DNA of 52,570 nucleotides from an uncultured Lachnospiraceae bacterium (lineage in GTDB: Bacteria; Bacillota; Clostridia; Lachnospirales; Lachnospiraceae): NCBI GenBank assembly GCA_910585215.1, contig CAJUDQ010000010.1, positions 1 through 52,570 of the forward strand, written 5' to 3'. The notes under the pieces were generated by a model, which searched no databases, was not told where the DNA came from, and saw nothing but the letters and a program-made list of their open reading frames with translations. Positions 19,639 through 28,852 of the stretch are shown here, in pieces. The first letter of the stretch is position 1. Each line of letters opens with the position of its first letter. Both the position numbers and the translations under genes were made by a program.

Positions 19639-21447
19639 TTATGCGCCAGCCCCATTTTCCGGTGTTTCTTCCGGAATGATATACTGGCCATTTTCATATT
19701 TTACATCCTTAATTACATTTTTGGCACTGTCATAGCTGTCAACCAGATACATGGTTCTTGAAATCTCTTCTCCTGCTTCTGTTCTCTCAACTGCGTAAAC
19801 TACATAATATTCATTATTATCTACAATAACGGTTTCATCCCACTCTGCTTTTACAATATTATTTGCTGCATTTTTTCCTTCTGCATTAATTATATTTTCC
19901 GCAATCAGCATATCATTCACTCGATTCTGTGCCTCATTTAATGAAACATGCCTTGGAATTTCCAGATTATAGGAACGCATGGCAATATCACTTACAATCC
20001 CATATTCATCAATAATTACAAACTTCATAATATGTGTGCCTCTTGGCATTTGTAATGGTTTATATTTCTGTCCCTCTGGAACCTGACTTTCATCTGCAAT
20101 ATATAATTCGGAAGTTTCATTCGGGTCTGCCGGCTTTACAGAACCTTCTGCAATAGTATAATAACATTTACTTCCCTGCGGAACCTCAATTTTAATTTCC
20201 GTATACTCCGTATAATATCCTGAATCTGGAGTTACTACAGGTTCAGCAGAAGAAAGTATTATCTCATAATGAAATTCCTTTATTTTGCTTTCCACCTGAC
20301 TGGAATTTACGGTAATTGCCTTTAATACAGTCACTCCTTTCTCTGTATCTGTATCTTCTGCGGTTCTGAATGCCGTAATTTTTATTGGTTCTGTATATTC
20401 AATTCCATGCGTGGAAGGGTCCTGTCCGTCAACCGTATATCTGATTGTAGAATTTTCTTCACAGGCCAGTGTTACTGCAAACTGGGCGGAATACTGCCCG
20501 CTTTCTTTATCTGCTTCAGGAACTGGTATAATATAATCTTTTAATGCTTCCTGCACTGCAGTATTATCATCGTCGATTGTCCGCAAAAAATCAGTAAGAA
20601 CTTTTGGCGGTTTATTGTCACTGTAATATTTTGCAAGCTTTACAAAATATTCAGAAAGCGAAGTATCCAGCTTTACAATATCCAGCATGTTTTCTGCATA
20701 AGTATCATCTGTTCGATTTGTCTTTTCATAAATATCATTGATAAGTTCACGAACCTGAACCAGATTTTTTGAAGCAGTTTCTTTTTTATCTTCATTATCA
20801 CCTGCAGTTTCATAAGCCTTCTGCGCTTTTCTCAAAGCAGACTGGGCATCCTTCAGGGCAGTGTTGTAATCCTCTTTATCATATTCCTTCAGGGCAACTC
20901 TGTAGTAATCCTCATAAGAAGTCAAATTGAAATGTACATTGTCAAGAATATAAATACCTCCGGCAATCCCAACTGCCAGTACAATTAAAACAACTATAGT
21001 GATAATAACGGCTTTCTTTTTGCTCTTCTTTTTCTTTTTTATCTTTTTTTCTGTTTTCTTTTCTTTCTTCTCAGATTTTGGCAGGTCTTCTTTTATAACA
21101 TCTTCTATCTGCATATCATCAAAATATTTATCCTCATCATACTCCCACTCATCTTCCCCTTCTTCCTCTGAAGATGATTTTTTGCTGCCCGAATAAATGT
21201 TATCCACTCGAAGTTCCTTTTGCACCTTTAAAGCCTCTTCTTCAAATACAGTCTCATCAAACTTTACGGAAAAGTCTTCAATGTCTTCTTCCTCCTCATC
21301 ATCAAATGCATCCAGCATTGCCCCCACATTATTCGCCAGCTCTGCTTCAATATCATTTAATTTCTGGTCTGTATGAAGCGGAGTTCCACAATTTAGACAA
21401 AATGTCTGTGTATCCTTACATTCTGCACCGCAATTCGTACACTTCAT
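19639..21447 (-). CDS. Membrane-anchored zinc-ribbon protein with chitobiase-type C-terminal domains
   Basis: 602 residues. Start set at the ATG at 21445-21447 (MKCTNCG), where the zinc ribbon begins and GGAGG lies 13 nt upstream; a longer GTG start at 21483 has no ribosome site. Order: zinc ribbon (CTNCG ... CLNCG, residues 3-22), acidic region, a Lys-rich stretch just before one membrane helix (about 167-189, AVIITIVVLIVLAVGIAGGI), then an outside region of helical repeat (~205-320) and two chitobiase/beta-hexosaminidase C-terminal-like beta domains (STIRYTVDGQDPSTHG, SKCYYTIAEGSVKPADPNE), and an alpha/beta end. The ribbon would be cytoplasmic and the beta domains outside. Possible envelope stress sensor or scaffold; function unknown. 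Convergent with another ribbon/membrane gene. Confidence 0.85.
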   Translation of the reverse strand: MKCTNCGAECKDTQTFCLNCGTPLHTDQKLNDIEAELANNVGAMLDAFDDEEEEDIEDFSVKFDETVFEEEALKVQKELRVDNIYSGSKKSSSEEEGEDEWEYDEDKYFDDMQIEDVIKEDLPKSEKKEKKTEKKIKKKKKSKKKAVIITIVVLIVLAVGIAGGIYILDNVHFNLTSYEDYYRVALKEYDKEDYNTALKDAQSALRKAQKAYETAGDNEDKKETASKNLVQVRELINDIYEKTNRTDDTYAENMLDIVKLDTSLSEYFVKLAKYYSDNKPPKVLTDFLRTIDDDNTAVQEALKDYIIPVPEADKESGQYSAQFAVTLACEENSTIRYTVDGQDPSTHGIEYTEPIKITAFRTAEDTDTEKGVTVLKAITVNSSQVESKIKEFHYEIILSSAEPVVTPDSGYYTEYTEIKIEVPQGSKCYYTIAEGSVKPADPNETSELYIADESQVPEGQKYKPLQMPRGTHIMKFVIIDEYGIVSDIAMRSYNLEIPRHVSLNEAQNRVNDMLIAENIINAEGKNAANNIVKAEWDETVIVDNNEYYVVYAVERTEAGEEISRTMYLVDSYDSAKNVIKDVKYENGQYIIPEETPENGAGA

Positions 21448-21551
21448 TTTTAAAACCAAACCTCCAATCTGTTCTGTTTTCACAAGAAATTATTTTATCA
21501 ATTTCTCCTGTAATGTTGTTTTAAAATATAGCTGAACATACAATCCAGCTT

Positions 21552-21580
21552 ATTATAGCACAAATATCTGCTCTTAGCAA
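21552..21580 (-). promoter_or_regulatory. Near-consensus promoter of the 602-residue membrane protein
   Basis: Read on the - strand: TTGCTA (21580-21575), a 17-nt spacer ending in TGC (extended -10), and TATAAT (21557-21552). The interval 21448-21819 otherwise holds this promoter, its ~100-nt leader and the terminator at 21667-21697; I see no further gene in it. Confidence 0.8.
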
Positions 21581-21666
21581 CAAATTATCATACTGTACAA
21601 CCAGTGCTTTTGTTGAATGTAAAATATAAACGGCAATATTTTTTAAACAGCTCTGTATTTTATACC

Positions 21667-21697
21667 AAATAAAAGAATTCCCGTCAAAACGGGAATC
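21667..21697 (-). terminator. Terminator downstream of the beta-helix protein gene
   Basis: ATTCCCGT (21677-21684) and ACGGGAAT (21689-21696) form an 8-bp stem with a 4-nt loop. On the - strand it is followed by TCTTTTATTT, so it ends the transcript of the gene at 21820-22494. Confidence 0.8.
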
Positions 21698-21819
21698 CCA
21701 AGGAAGTTATATTATAAATTGATTCGCTTAATTCATCAATGGGAACCTAAATATCCGCAAACCACTTTTTTATTATCTCAAAGATTATAGAAAAAGTCAA
21801 TTGAAAGAACCAAATTTTG

Positions 21820-22494
21820 TCAATTTTTCTCTACTATTTCGCCCTGTTTTTTATAAATAGAACACGGCGGAATATACCCTCTTACCATGGACAAAGGATA
21901 TATATTTGATTTTTTTCCAACCACTGTTCCAGGATTTAAAACACTGTTACACCCAACCTCAACTTCATCTCCAAGAACTGCTCCCATTTTCTTTAAGCCA
22001 GTTTGCACTTTTCCATATCCTGTCTGAATCGTAACAGGGGATTTATCTGATTTCACATTTGAAGTAATGGAACCTGCGCCCATATGTGACTTGTACCCCA
22101 AAATAGAATCGCCCACATAATTATAATGAGGCACCTGTACTTTATTAAATAAAATTACATTTTTTAATTCTGTAGAATTTCCCACAACTGCTCCCTCACC
22201 GACAATCGCATTCCCCCGTATAAAAGCGCAGTGCCGTATTTCTGCATTTTTTCCAATAATCGCCGGTCCATGAATATAGACTGTAGGGAATACCTTTGCA
22301 CTTTTTGCTATCCAAATATCCTCTCCCCGTTTTTCATATTCTTCCTCTGAAAGGGTCTTTCCAAGCTTCTGAATAAAGGCTCCAATTTCCGGCAATACCT
22401 CCCATGGATATGTCTTGCCCCTGAAAATTTCAGCAGCAATTGTTTCCTCCATATGCTCAAAAAGAATTTCATTCTTTAATATTTGCCATTCCAT
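21820..22494 (-). CDS. Left-handed beta-helix protein, GlmU C-domain-like (acyltransferase fold)
   Basis: 224 residues; AAGGA lies 10 nt before ATG. From about residue 60 the sequence has hexapeptide repeats of the left-handed beta helix (GPAIIGKNAEIRHCAFIRGN, AIVGEGAVVGNS, MGAVLGDEVEVGCNSVLNPG). These are typical of nucleotide-sugar acetyltransferases and of the C-terminal half of GlmU. There is no N-terminal GGxGTRM pyrophosphorylase loop, so it is not a complete GlmU. It lies downstream of glmS on the same strand, 147 bp away, which fits a role around hexosamine or nucleotide-sugar metabolism. Often annotated as a UDP-GlcNAc pyrophosphorylase-related protein; exact substrate unknown. Confidence 0.82.
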   Translation of the reverse strand: MEWQILKNEILFEHMEETIAAEIFRGKTYPWEVLPEIGAFIQKLGKTLSEEEYEKRGEDIWIAKSAKVFPTVYIHGPAIIGKNAEIRHCAFIRGNAIVGEGAVVGNSTELKNVILFNKVQVPHYNYVGDSILGYKSHMGAGSITSNVKSDKSPVTIQTGYGKVQTGLKKMGAVLGDEVEVGCNSVLNPGTVVGKKSNIYPLSMVRGYIPPCSIYKKQGEIVEKN

Positions 22495-22641
22495 CCATTT
22501 ATATTCCTTTCACAACTAATTTTCTTATTGATTTTTCTTTGTTAAATTTTTCCTGTTATTATTTTATTATGAACAATTCTTTTCTTATTATGCTCTTTCG
22601 TATTCTTTGTCTTTCCTGCCGTGCTCTTTCCGGTTTTTTCT

Positions 22642-24465
22642 TTATTCCACTGTTACAGACTTCGCAAGATTTCTTGGTTTATCGACGTCACAGCCACGCA
22701 GCACGGAAGTATAATATGCAATTAACTGCAATGGAACCGCTGTAATTAACGGCATTAAAATATCATCTTCTACTTTTGGCACATGTACCATATAATCCGC
22801 CACATCTTCCGTCATTTCCACACCCTCCTTGCAAACCAGAATCACTCTTGCTCCTCTTGCTTTGACCTCTTTTACATTGCTGATAGTTTTATCAAACAAT
22901 TTATCCTGTGTAGCAACTGCAATAATATTCATGGTTTTTGTTACCAGAGAGATCGTACCATGCTTTAATTCTCCTGCCGCATAAGCCTCTGAATGAATAT
23001 AGGAGATTTCCTTCAGTTTCAGAGACCCCTCCATACTAAGCGCATAATCAAGTCCACGTCCGATATATAACAGGCTGTCGGCATTGACAAGTTTTGATGC
23101 CACATACTGACACTGCGCTTCTACTTCAAGTGTTTTTTCTATAAGCGTCGGAATATTTGTCAGCATTTTTGTCAACTCGCTACAGCGTTCCTTTGAAATT
23201 TCTCCTTTTGCATACGCAAGCTGAAAGGCAAACAAATACATAATAGACAACTGTACAGAATAAGCCTTTGTGGATGCAACTGAAATTTCAGGGCCGGCAT
23301 GTGTATAAATCACAAAATCTGATTCTCTGGCAATAGAAGAACCTTTTACATTTACAATCGAAAGTGTTGTTACATGACTTTCTTTGGCAAGTCTGAGCAC
23401 TGCTTTTGTATCTGCCGTTTCTCCCGACTGAGAAATCAATATTACAAGGTCGTTTTCTGTCAAGACTGGTTCTCTATATCGAAATTCTGAAGCAATATCC
23501 ACAGTTACTTCTATTCTTGCCAGTTTTTCAATAACATATTTTCCCACTACTCCTGCATGCATGGCTGTTCCACAAGCTACAATATAAATTTTTTGGAATC
23601 GATTTAACATATCACTTGTAATTCCGCATTCTTCAAGAAATGGCATATTTTCCATTACTCTTGGTGTAATTGTAGTTTTCAGCGCAGTTGGCTGTTCATG
23701 GATTTCTTTAAGCATAAAATGCTCATATCCGCCTTTTTCTGCTGCTTCCTCATCCCAGTTTGCATGTTGCAGTTCTTTTTCTATTGTGGAGCCGTGAATA
23801 TCAAATATTTCTATGTTATCCTTTGTAATTACTGCAATCTCATTCTGCTCCAAAAGATAGTAGTCTCTGGTATATTTTAAGATTGCAGGCACATCAGAAG
23901 CAATAAAATTCTCATTTTCTCCTGCACCGATAATCAAAGGACTGTCTTTTCTAACTGCAAATACTTTGTCTGGAAAATCAGCAAATACAATTCCAAGTCC
24001 ATAAGAACCTTCTACTTCACTGATTACATGAGCGATTGTCTCCACTGGATTTCCTTTATAATAATAATCCAGAAGCTTTGCAACTATCTCTGTATCTGTC
24101 TCACTGATAAATTCATATCCTTTTTTTATTAAAAACGCCTTTAACTTAATATAGTTTTCTATAATTCCATTGTGTACCACAGATACTCTTTTATTTCCAT
24201 GTGGATGAGAATTGATATCTGATGGTTCTCCGTGGGTAGCCCATCTTGTATGTCCAATTCCGCAATGACCCACTGGCTTATGTCCGGCCTTCAGTTTTTC
24301 TTCCAAATCCTTTAACCGGCCCTTGGTCTTTTCTACCTGAATCTTTCCATTTTCAAATACGGCAATCCCTGCTGAATCATATCCTCTGTATTCCAGCTTT
24401 GAAAGAGCACTGATTAAGATATCTGCACAGTCTTTTTCGCCTACATATCCAACAATTCCACACAT
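22642..24465 (-). CDS. glmS: Glutamine-fructose-6-phosphate aminotransferase (isomerizing)
   Basis: 607 residues, full length for GlmS. It makes glucosamine-6-phosphate from fructose-6-phosphate and glutamine, the first step to UDP-GlcNAc and peptidoglycan. Cys2 (MCGIVGYVG) is the N-terminal nucleophile of the glutaminase domain (1-~220); two SIS domains follow (IYIVACGTAMHAGVVGKY; LLYIGRGLDYALSMEGSLK), and the end LAKSVTVE is the conserved GlmS C-terminus. AGGAGGA precedes the start. The upstream gap is only 67 bp, too short for the glmS ribozyme found in many Firmicutes. The beta-helix gene lies downstream. Confidence 0.97.
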   Translation of the reverse strand: MCGIVGYVGEKDCADILISALSKLEYRGYDSAGIAVFENGKIQVEKTKGRLKDLEEKLKAGHKPVGHCGIGHTRWATHGEPSDINSHPHGNKRVSVVHNGIIENYIKLKAFLIKKGYEFISETDTEIVAKLLDYYYKGNPVETIAHVISEVEGSYGLGIVFADFPDKVFAVRKDSPLIIGAGENENFIASDVPAILKYTRDYYLLEQNEIAVITKDNIEIFDIHGSTIEKELQHANWDEEAAEKGGYEHFMLKEIHEQPTALKTTITPRVMENMPFLEECGITSDMLNRFQKIYIVACGTAMHAGVVGKYVIEKLARIEVTVDIASEFRYREPVLTENDLVILISQSGETADTKAVLRLAKESHVTTLSIVNVKGSSIARESDFVIYTHAGPEISVASTKAYSVQLSIMYLFAFQLAYAKGEISKERCSELTKMLTNIPTLIEKTLEVEAQCQYVASKLVNADSLLYIGRGLDYALSMEGSLKLKEISYIHSEAYAAGELKHGTISLVTKTMNIIAVATQDKLFDKTISNVKEVKARGARVILVCKEGVEMTEDVADYMVHVPKVEDDILMPLITAVPLQLIAYYTSVLRGCDVDKPRNLAKSVTVE

Positions 24466-24493
24466 ATTGTTCCTCCTGACAATAAAAATATTG

Positions 24494-24524
24494 ATTATAA
24501 AATAACTTTAAATTTTTTGCCCAA
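24494..24524 (-). promoter_or_regulatory. Possible glmS promoter
   Basis: On the - strand TTGGGC (24524-24519), 19-nt spacer and TATAAT (24499-24494), between the topB stop and glmS start. The -10 is perfect but spacing is long and the -35 weak, so only tentative. Confidence 0.4.
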
Positions 24525-24532
24525 AATTATCT

Positions 24533-26674
24533 TTATTTATAATTTTCTGATATTTTTTCAAAAAAGCTTCTCAGTTCCGTCTGATTGTTCAGCCTCAAAA
24601 CTGCATTTACTCTGCGGCTTACAAAATCATCCAGCTTTTTCATATATTCTTCTCCTGTAATTGTTCCCTCTGCCACATAGGTCAGCCCTTTTTCCCAGCT
24701 TGCAGTCAGCTCTGGATTTAATAAAGATTTAATGGAACAATTTACCACATCATGTATCATTTCTCCAAGCTGCGATGGTGTCAAAGTCTGGGTCTTTTTA
24801 TTCAGACAGATATATTTATTATGGATAAGCTTTTTTAGAATTTCTGCTCTGGTTGCACTGGTTCCAATACCACTTCCCTTTATCTGCGCACGCAGTTCTT
24901 CATCTTCAATTAACTGTCCTGCATTTTCCATTGCAAGAATCATGGAACCTGAATTATAGCGCTTCGGCGGTGAAGTTTCTCCCTCTTTAATCGTCAAACC
25001 GCCAAGACATAGCATATCATTCTTTTTCAATTTTTTCAATCTCTCAATTATATTTATGTCAACATTCTCGCTTCCATTCTCGTTTTGCTCACCCTTATTT
25101 TTACTCTCTACTTCACTCTTATCATTCTCATCGTTATGTTCGCCTGTATTGCCTGAATTTTTTTCAGTTTTTTTATATACTTTTGCTACTTTCAGATATC
25201 CTTCTTCCAAAAGCACCTTAAAACTGGCGTAAAACTTCTCTTTATATCTTTCTTCCAAATCTTTTTTGAAATCGGAAGGTGTACAGGAGACAATATTTAT
25301 TTTCTGATACACAGCCGGAGGATAAAAAATACTCAAAAATCTTCTGACAATCACTTCATATACCTTTTGCGATACAGGATTGAAAGACTGCAGAGCACCA
25401 AATCCCTGACCCGTTGGAATAATCGCATAATGGTCCGTAATCTGCTTGTCATTCACATATCTTGTTTTTGCAATATTTTTATAGCTGCCTTTGTTTAAAA
25501 TTTCTTCTGAAAATGGCTTAAATACCGGAAGATTTTTTAATCCGCTGATATTTTTATATATTTCTTTTGCAACTGCTGCGGACAATACTCTCGCATCTGT
25601 TCTTGGATATGTCACCAGTTTTTTTTCATATAATTCCTGTGTAATCTGCAGAGTCTGGTCAGGACTTATTTTAAATAATTTTGAACACTCATTCTGCAGT
25701 TCTGCAAGATTGAACAACAGAGGCGGATTTTTCAGTTCTTTTTTCTTTTCAATGCTTTCAATTGTAAATACCGGACATTTTTCCAAAATATCTGTACCAT
25801 TTGTATCCTTTTTTATTATCTCGGCAGTCTTTACATTCTGCTCAATCAAAAGCTTTAGTTCTTCCGCTTTTTCCTTCTGTTTAAAACCATTTTCTTTATA
25901 TAAAAACGGAGAACCACTATATTTTGATTCATCGTTTACCCTCCATTCTGCCTCAAAAGAAAATCCTTCCATATGCAGTTTTGCAAGCACACGATAAAAA
26001 GGAGTTTTTACAAAAACACGTATTTCTCTTTCTCTGCGCACAATCATTCCTAGTACACAGGTCATGACACGCCCCACAGAAATCACTGTTTTCTCTGTTT
26101 TTAAATAACTGGAAATATTTCTGCCATACTTTAATGTCAAAAGCCTTGAAAAATTAATGCCCATCAGATAGTCTTCCTTTGCACGCAAATAAGCCGCCTC
26201 GGATAAATTATCATAGGCAGACAAATCCTTTGCATTTTTAACTCCTCTTAAAATCTCTTCCTCTGTCTGTGAGTCTATCCATACCCGTTTTCTCTGCTTT
26301 CCCTTTACACCTGCCATCTGTTCCACCAGACGGTAAATATATTCGCCTTCTCTTCCAGAGTCAGTACAGACATAAATACAGTCGATATCTTCTCTGTGAA
26401 GAAGCTTTTTCACAATTTTAAACTGCTTTTCCACGGATGGAATCACTTCATAAAGAAATGTTTCAGGAATAAATGGAAGAGTGTCAAGACTCCATCGCTT
26501 CATCTTTTCATCATAAACCTCGGGATAGCTCATGGTGACAAGATGTCCCACACACCATGTCACCACACCCTTTTCCGACTCAACATATCCATCACAGCGT
26601 TTTGTATTCATTTTCAGTGCTTTTGCAAATTCTGCCGCAACACTTGGCTTTTCTGCAATAAACAACGGTTTTGC
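24533..26674 (-). CDS. topB: DNA topoisomerase III (type IA)
   Basis: 713 residues from the ATG at 26674 (MAKPLFIAEKPSVAAEFAKAL, the usual start), with AGAAAGG 9 nt upstream; an upstream in-frame GTG is less likely. It relaxes and decatenates DNA by cutting one strand. N-terminal TOPRIM with IYVCTDSGREGEYIYR (acidic DxDxE-type site with D and E present), the active-site region VTYPRTDARVLS with the catalytic Tyr, and GIGTSATRAEILKKL are all seen. A low-complexity insert rich in Asn/Glu/Lys lies near residues 500-545. No C-terminal zinc fingers. Chromosomal or mobile-element TopB cannot be told apart by motif, but neighbours are housekeeping. Confidence 0.94.
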   Translation of the reverse strand, partial: AKPLFIAEKPSVAAEFAKALKMNTKRCDGYVESEKGVVTWCVGHLVTMSYPEVYDEKMKRWSLDTLPFIPETFLYEVIPSVEKQFKIVKKLLHREDIDCIYVCTDSGREGEYIYRLVEQMAGVKGKQRKRVWIDSQTEEEILRGVKNAKDLSAYDNLSEAAYLRAKEDYLMGINFSRLLTLKYGRNISSYLKTEKTVISVGRVMTCVLGMIVRREREIRVFVKTPFYRVLAKLHMEGFSFEAEWRVNDESKYSGSPFLYKENGFKQKEKAEELKLLIEQNVKTAEIIKKDTNGTDILEKCPVFTIESIEKKKELKNPPLLFNLAELQNECSKLFKISPDQTLQITQELYEKKLVTYPRTDARVLSAAVAKEIYKNISGLKNLPVFKPFSEEILNKGSYKNIAKTRYVNDKQITDHYAIIPTGQGFGALQSFNPVSQKVYEVIVRRFLSIFYPPAVYQKINIVSCTPSDFKKDLEERYKEKFYASFKVLLEEGYLKVAKVYKKTEKNSGNTGEHNDENDKSEVESKNKGEQNENGSENVDINIIERLKKLKKNDMLCLGGLTIKEGETSPPKRYNSGSMILAMENAGQLIEDEELRAQIKGSGIGTSATRAEILKKLIHNKYICLNKKTQTLTPSQLGEMIHDVVNCSIKSLLNPELTASWEKGLTYVAEGTITGEEYMKKLDDFVSRRVNAVLRLNNQTELRSFFEKISENYK

Positions 26675-26703
26675 CATATTTTTTAACCTTTCTTTATTTA
26701 TAT

Positions 26704-27288
26704 TCACGTCTGCTCGTCCAATGTCAGGCTGTAGGCCGGCAGAAAATTCTCAAGAAAATAATCCGCTTCCTCCATATGAAGAGCCTTTACCGCCTGATAG
26801 GTAGATTCCTTTGCCTGCATAAAATCAGCGTTTCCCATAGCCAGTTCTTCGACACATTTTATTAATGCAGAAATTTTATCTGCTGCTTTGACATACTTGT
26901 GATTTTCCCGTTCTGTTTCCTCTTCAATCATTACCTTTTGATATTCTCCCTGCATTTCTTTTGGCAAAGTGGAAATAAGCTGCTCACCTGCATATTTTTC
27001 AACATTTTTATAAGCATTTTTTATCTCCGGCGCAAAATATTTAATAGGAGTTGGCATATCTCCGGTAATAATCTCAGTAGTATCATGAAACAGTGCAAGA
27101 ACAGCAATTCTCTCCGCATTCAAGTTTTTGTGAAAATAGATGTTTCCGATAATTGCCAGCGCATGCGCAAGAATAGCAGTATCAAGACTGTGTTCCGCAA
27201 TATTTTCATTGATTGTATTTCGCATTAATCCCCATCGATTGATATATTTCATTCTGGAAAGCATTGCAAAAAAATTTTTATCCTTCAT
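26704..27288 (-). CDS. YfbR-like HD-domain 5'-nucleotidase
   Basis: 194 residues, the usual length for YfbR. Escherichia coli YfbR removes phosphate from deoxynucleoside 5'-monophosphates. Family signatures are plain: SRMKYINRWGLMRNT, then NIAEHSL (first His), ALFHDTTEIITGDMPTPIKY (HD metal pair), and VKAADKISALIKCVEE with the late Asp. AGGAG precedes ATG by 10 nt. It lies 30 bp upstream of topB on the same strand, so the two are probably co-transcribed. Confidence 0.9.
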   Translation of the reverse strand: MKDKNFFAMLSRMKYINRWGLMRNTINENIAEHSLDTAILAHALAIIGNIYFHKNLNAERIAVLALFHDTTEIITGDMPTPIKYFAPEIKNAYKNVEKYAGEQLISTLPKEMQGEYQKVMIEEETERENHKYVKAADKISALIKCVEELAMGNADFMQAKESTYQAVKALHMEEADYFLENFLPAYSLTLDEQT

Positions 27289-27349
27289 ATTTTCAGGGCT
27301 CCTAAATTAGACAAATCAATAGTTCGATTCATTTCCTGTGAACTGTTTG

Positions 27350-27382
27350 AAAGTGCCGCAAATTTATATTTTGCGACACTTT
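27350..27382 (-). terminator. Hairpin downstream of aldose epimerase
   Basis: AAAGTGCCGCAAA (27350-27362) pairs, with one mismatch, with TTTGCGACACTTT (27370-27382). The T-rich tail on the - strand is short (CAAACAG follows TTT), so it may be a weak terminator for galM. Confidence 0.45.
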
Positions 27383-27474
27383 TATATGTTTGAATCCTCC
27401 ACATAATCAGCAAAAAATAACTGTATACGATATCTTGATTACTATACTTTATAGTGTACTTATCTTATAGCAAT

Positions 27475-28533
27475 TTACCTTACAGAAAATTTATAAATTG
27501 TTTCTGTATGATAGGTTTCTCCTGCCTTTGTCACTGGCTGTTCAAATGCCGGTACATTTATTGCATTTGGAAAATACTGCGTTTCAAAACACAATCCGCT
27601 TCTCTGAATATATTTTGCGCCGTCTTTCCCTGTCAGAGAACCATCCAAAAAGTTTCCTGTATAAAACTGGATACCCGGAAGGTCTGTCCATACCTCCATA
27701 TATCTGCCGGATACTTCATCATAAAGAGAAGCCACCAGAGAGGTTTCACCTTTCTTTGTCTTTAAAATCCAGTTATGGTCAAAACCTTTGCCCCAGTTTA
27801 ACTGGTCGTAATCTGCTTCAATATCCTGTCCCACTTTCTTTGGGACAGTAAAGTCCATCGGCGTGCCTGCTGTCTTTCTGATTTCTCCGTTTGGTATGGA
27901 TTCTTCATCGGCAAAAGTAAATTCATCGGCGTCTATCCATGCTGTCTGATTAAGAATTGTTCCGGATGCCTGTCCTGCAAGATTGAAATAGCTGTGATTT
28001 GTAAGATTAATCACTGTATCCTTATCCGGTACAGCATTATATTCAATAATAATTGAATTATCGTCTGTCAGAATGTATTTTACAGAAATTTTGAGATTCC
28101 CCGGAAATCCCTGATCACCGTCTGCACTTTCATAAGTAAATTCAATAACTTGCCCGCGCTGTTCGTCGTAAGTATCAGCGTTCCACAATCTTTTGTGATA
28201 ACCGTCAAAACCTCCATGAAGATTATTGTTTCCATCATTTTTGTCAAGCTCATATTTTACACCGTTCAGCTCAAACGCAGCTCCTCCGATTCGGTTTGCA
28301 TGACGGCCAATCGTAGAACCGAAATTTGGCTCATTGACAAAATAGTCTTCAAGCTTGTCAAAACCCAGAACAACATCCTCAAGCTCTCCGTTTTTATCCG
28401 GTACATAGAGTGATACAAGAATCGCTCCAAAATCTGTATATTTTGCCACAACTCCGTTTTTATTTTCCACTGTGTAAAGAGAAGCCCAAGCTCCCTCTTT
28501 TGTTTGTCCAAATGATTCTTTTTTAAATGACAT
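27475..28533 (-). CDS. galM: Aldose 1-epimerase (mutarotase)
   Basis: 352 residues, typical GalM length. It interconverts alpha and beta anomers of hexoses such as galactose. Seen: FGSTIGRHANRIGGAAF near the start, the catalytic His in NLTNHSYFNLAG, FDHNWIL, and the catalytic Glu in LCFETQYFPNAIN. Ribosome site GAAAGGAAG before ATG. No other galactose gene is nearby, and hairpins on both sides (28784-28815 upstream, 27350-27382 downstream) suggest single-gene transcription. Confidence 0.95.
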   Translation of the reverse strand: MSFKKESFGQTKEGAWASLYTVENKNGVVAKYTDFGAILVSLYVPDKNGELEDVVLGFDKLEDYFVNEPNFGSTIGRHANRIGGAAFELNGVKYELDKNDGNNNLHGGFDGYHKRLWNADTYDEQRGQVIEFTYESADGDQGFPGNLKISVKYILTDDNSIIIEYNAVPDKDTVINLTNHSYFNLAGQASGTILNQTAWIDADEFTFADEESIPNGEIRKTAGTPMDFTVPKKVGQDIEADYDQLNWGKGFDHNWILKTKKGETSLVASLYDEVSGRYMEVWTDLPGIQFYTGNFLDGSLTGKDGAKYIQRSGLCFETQYFPNAINVPAFEQPVTKAGETYHTETIYKFSVR

Positions 28534-28783
28534 AGTGATTCTTCCTTTCGTTTTTTATTTTATGGGAAATTGTTTTGATATTTCCTGTCATTCTGTTCTT
28601 ACAGAAATCAATACAGAAACAAAGCATAAGAAAAATTTTTTAAATATATAATAGAAGCTTTGTTCTGAAGACTATTATACTAAAAAACGGTTTACTTTTC
28701 AACAAGCTTATGATTTCTTGAATCATTATTTCACAGATAGTTTTCATTTTTTCTTTATTTCGGACTTTACTGAATGGAAACAA

Positions 28784-28815
28784 CAAACAGCGCTCTAAAA
28801 AACAGGCGCTGTTTG
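28784..28815. terminator. Hairpin between DUF4956 gene and galM
   Basis: CAAACAGCGC (28784-28793) and GCGCTGTTTG (28806-28815) are exact inverted copies. It lies 38 bp downstream of the DUF4956 stop; the - strand tail is TTGTTTCC, the + strand tail is T-rich further on. The rest of 28534-28852 (319 bp) is AT-rich and shows no gene; it must hold the galM promoter, which I cannot place with confidence. Confidence 0.7.
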
Positions 28816-28852
28816 TCAATTTTCTTTTTCTCAATACATTAAATTCTCTATT

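Noticed and set aside
24466..24532. glmS ribozyme
   Set aside because: Only 67 bp separate topB and glmS; the ribozyme core needs well over 100 nt and no P1/P2-like pairing is seen.
26675..26707. Longer topoisomerase III start (GTG at 26707)
   Set aside because: It overlaps the upstream HD gene stop, and the ribosome site AGAAAGG lies inside the extra codons, favouring the ATG at 26674.
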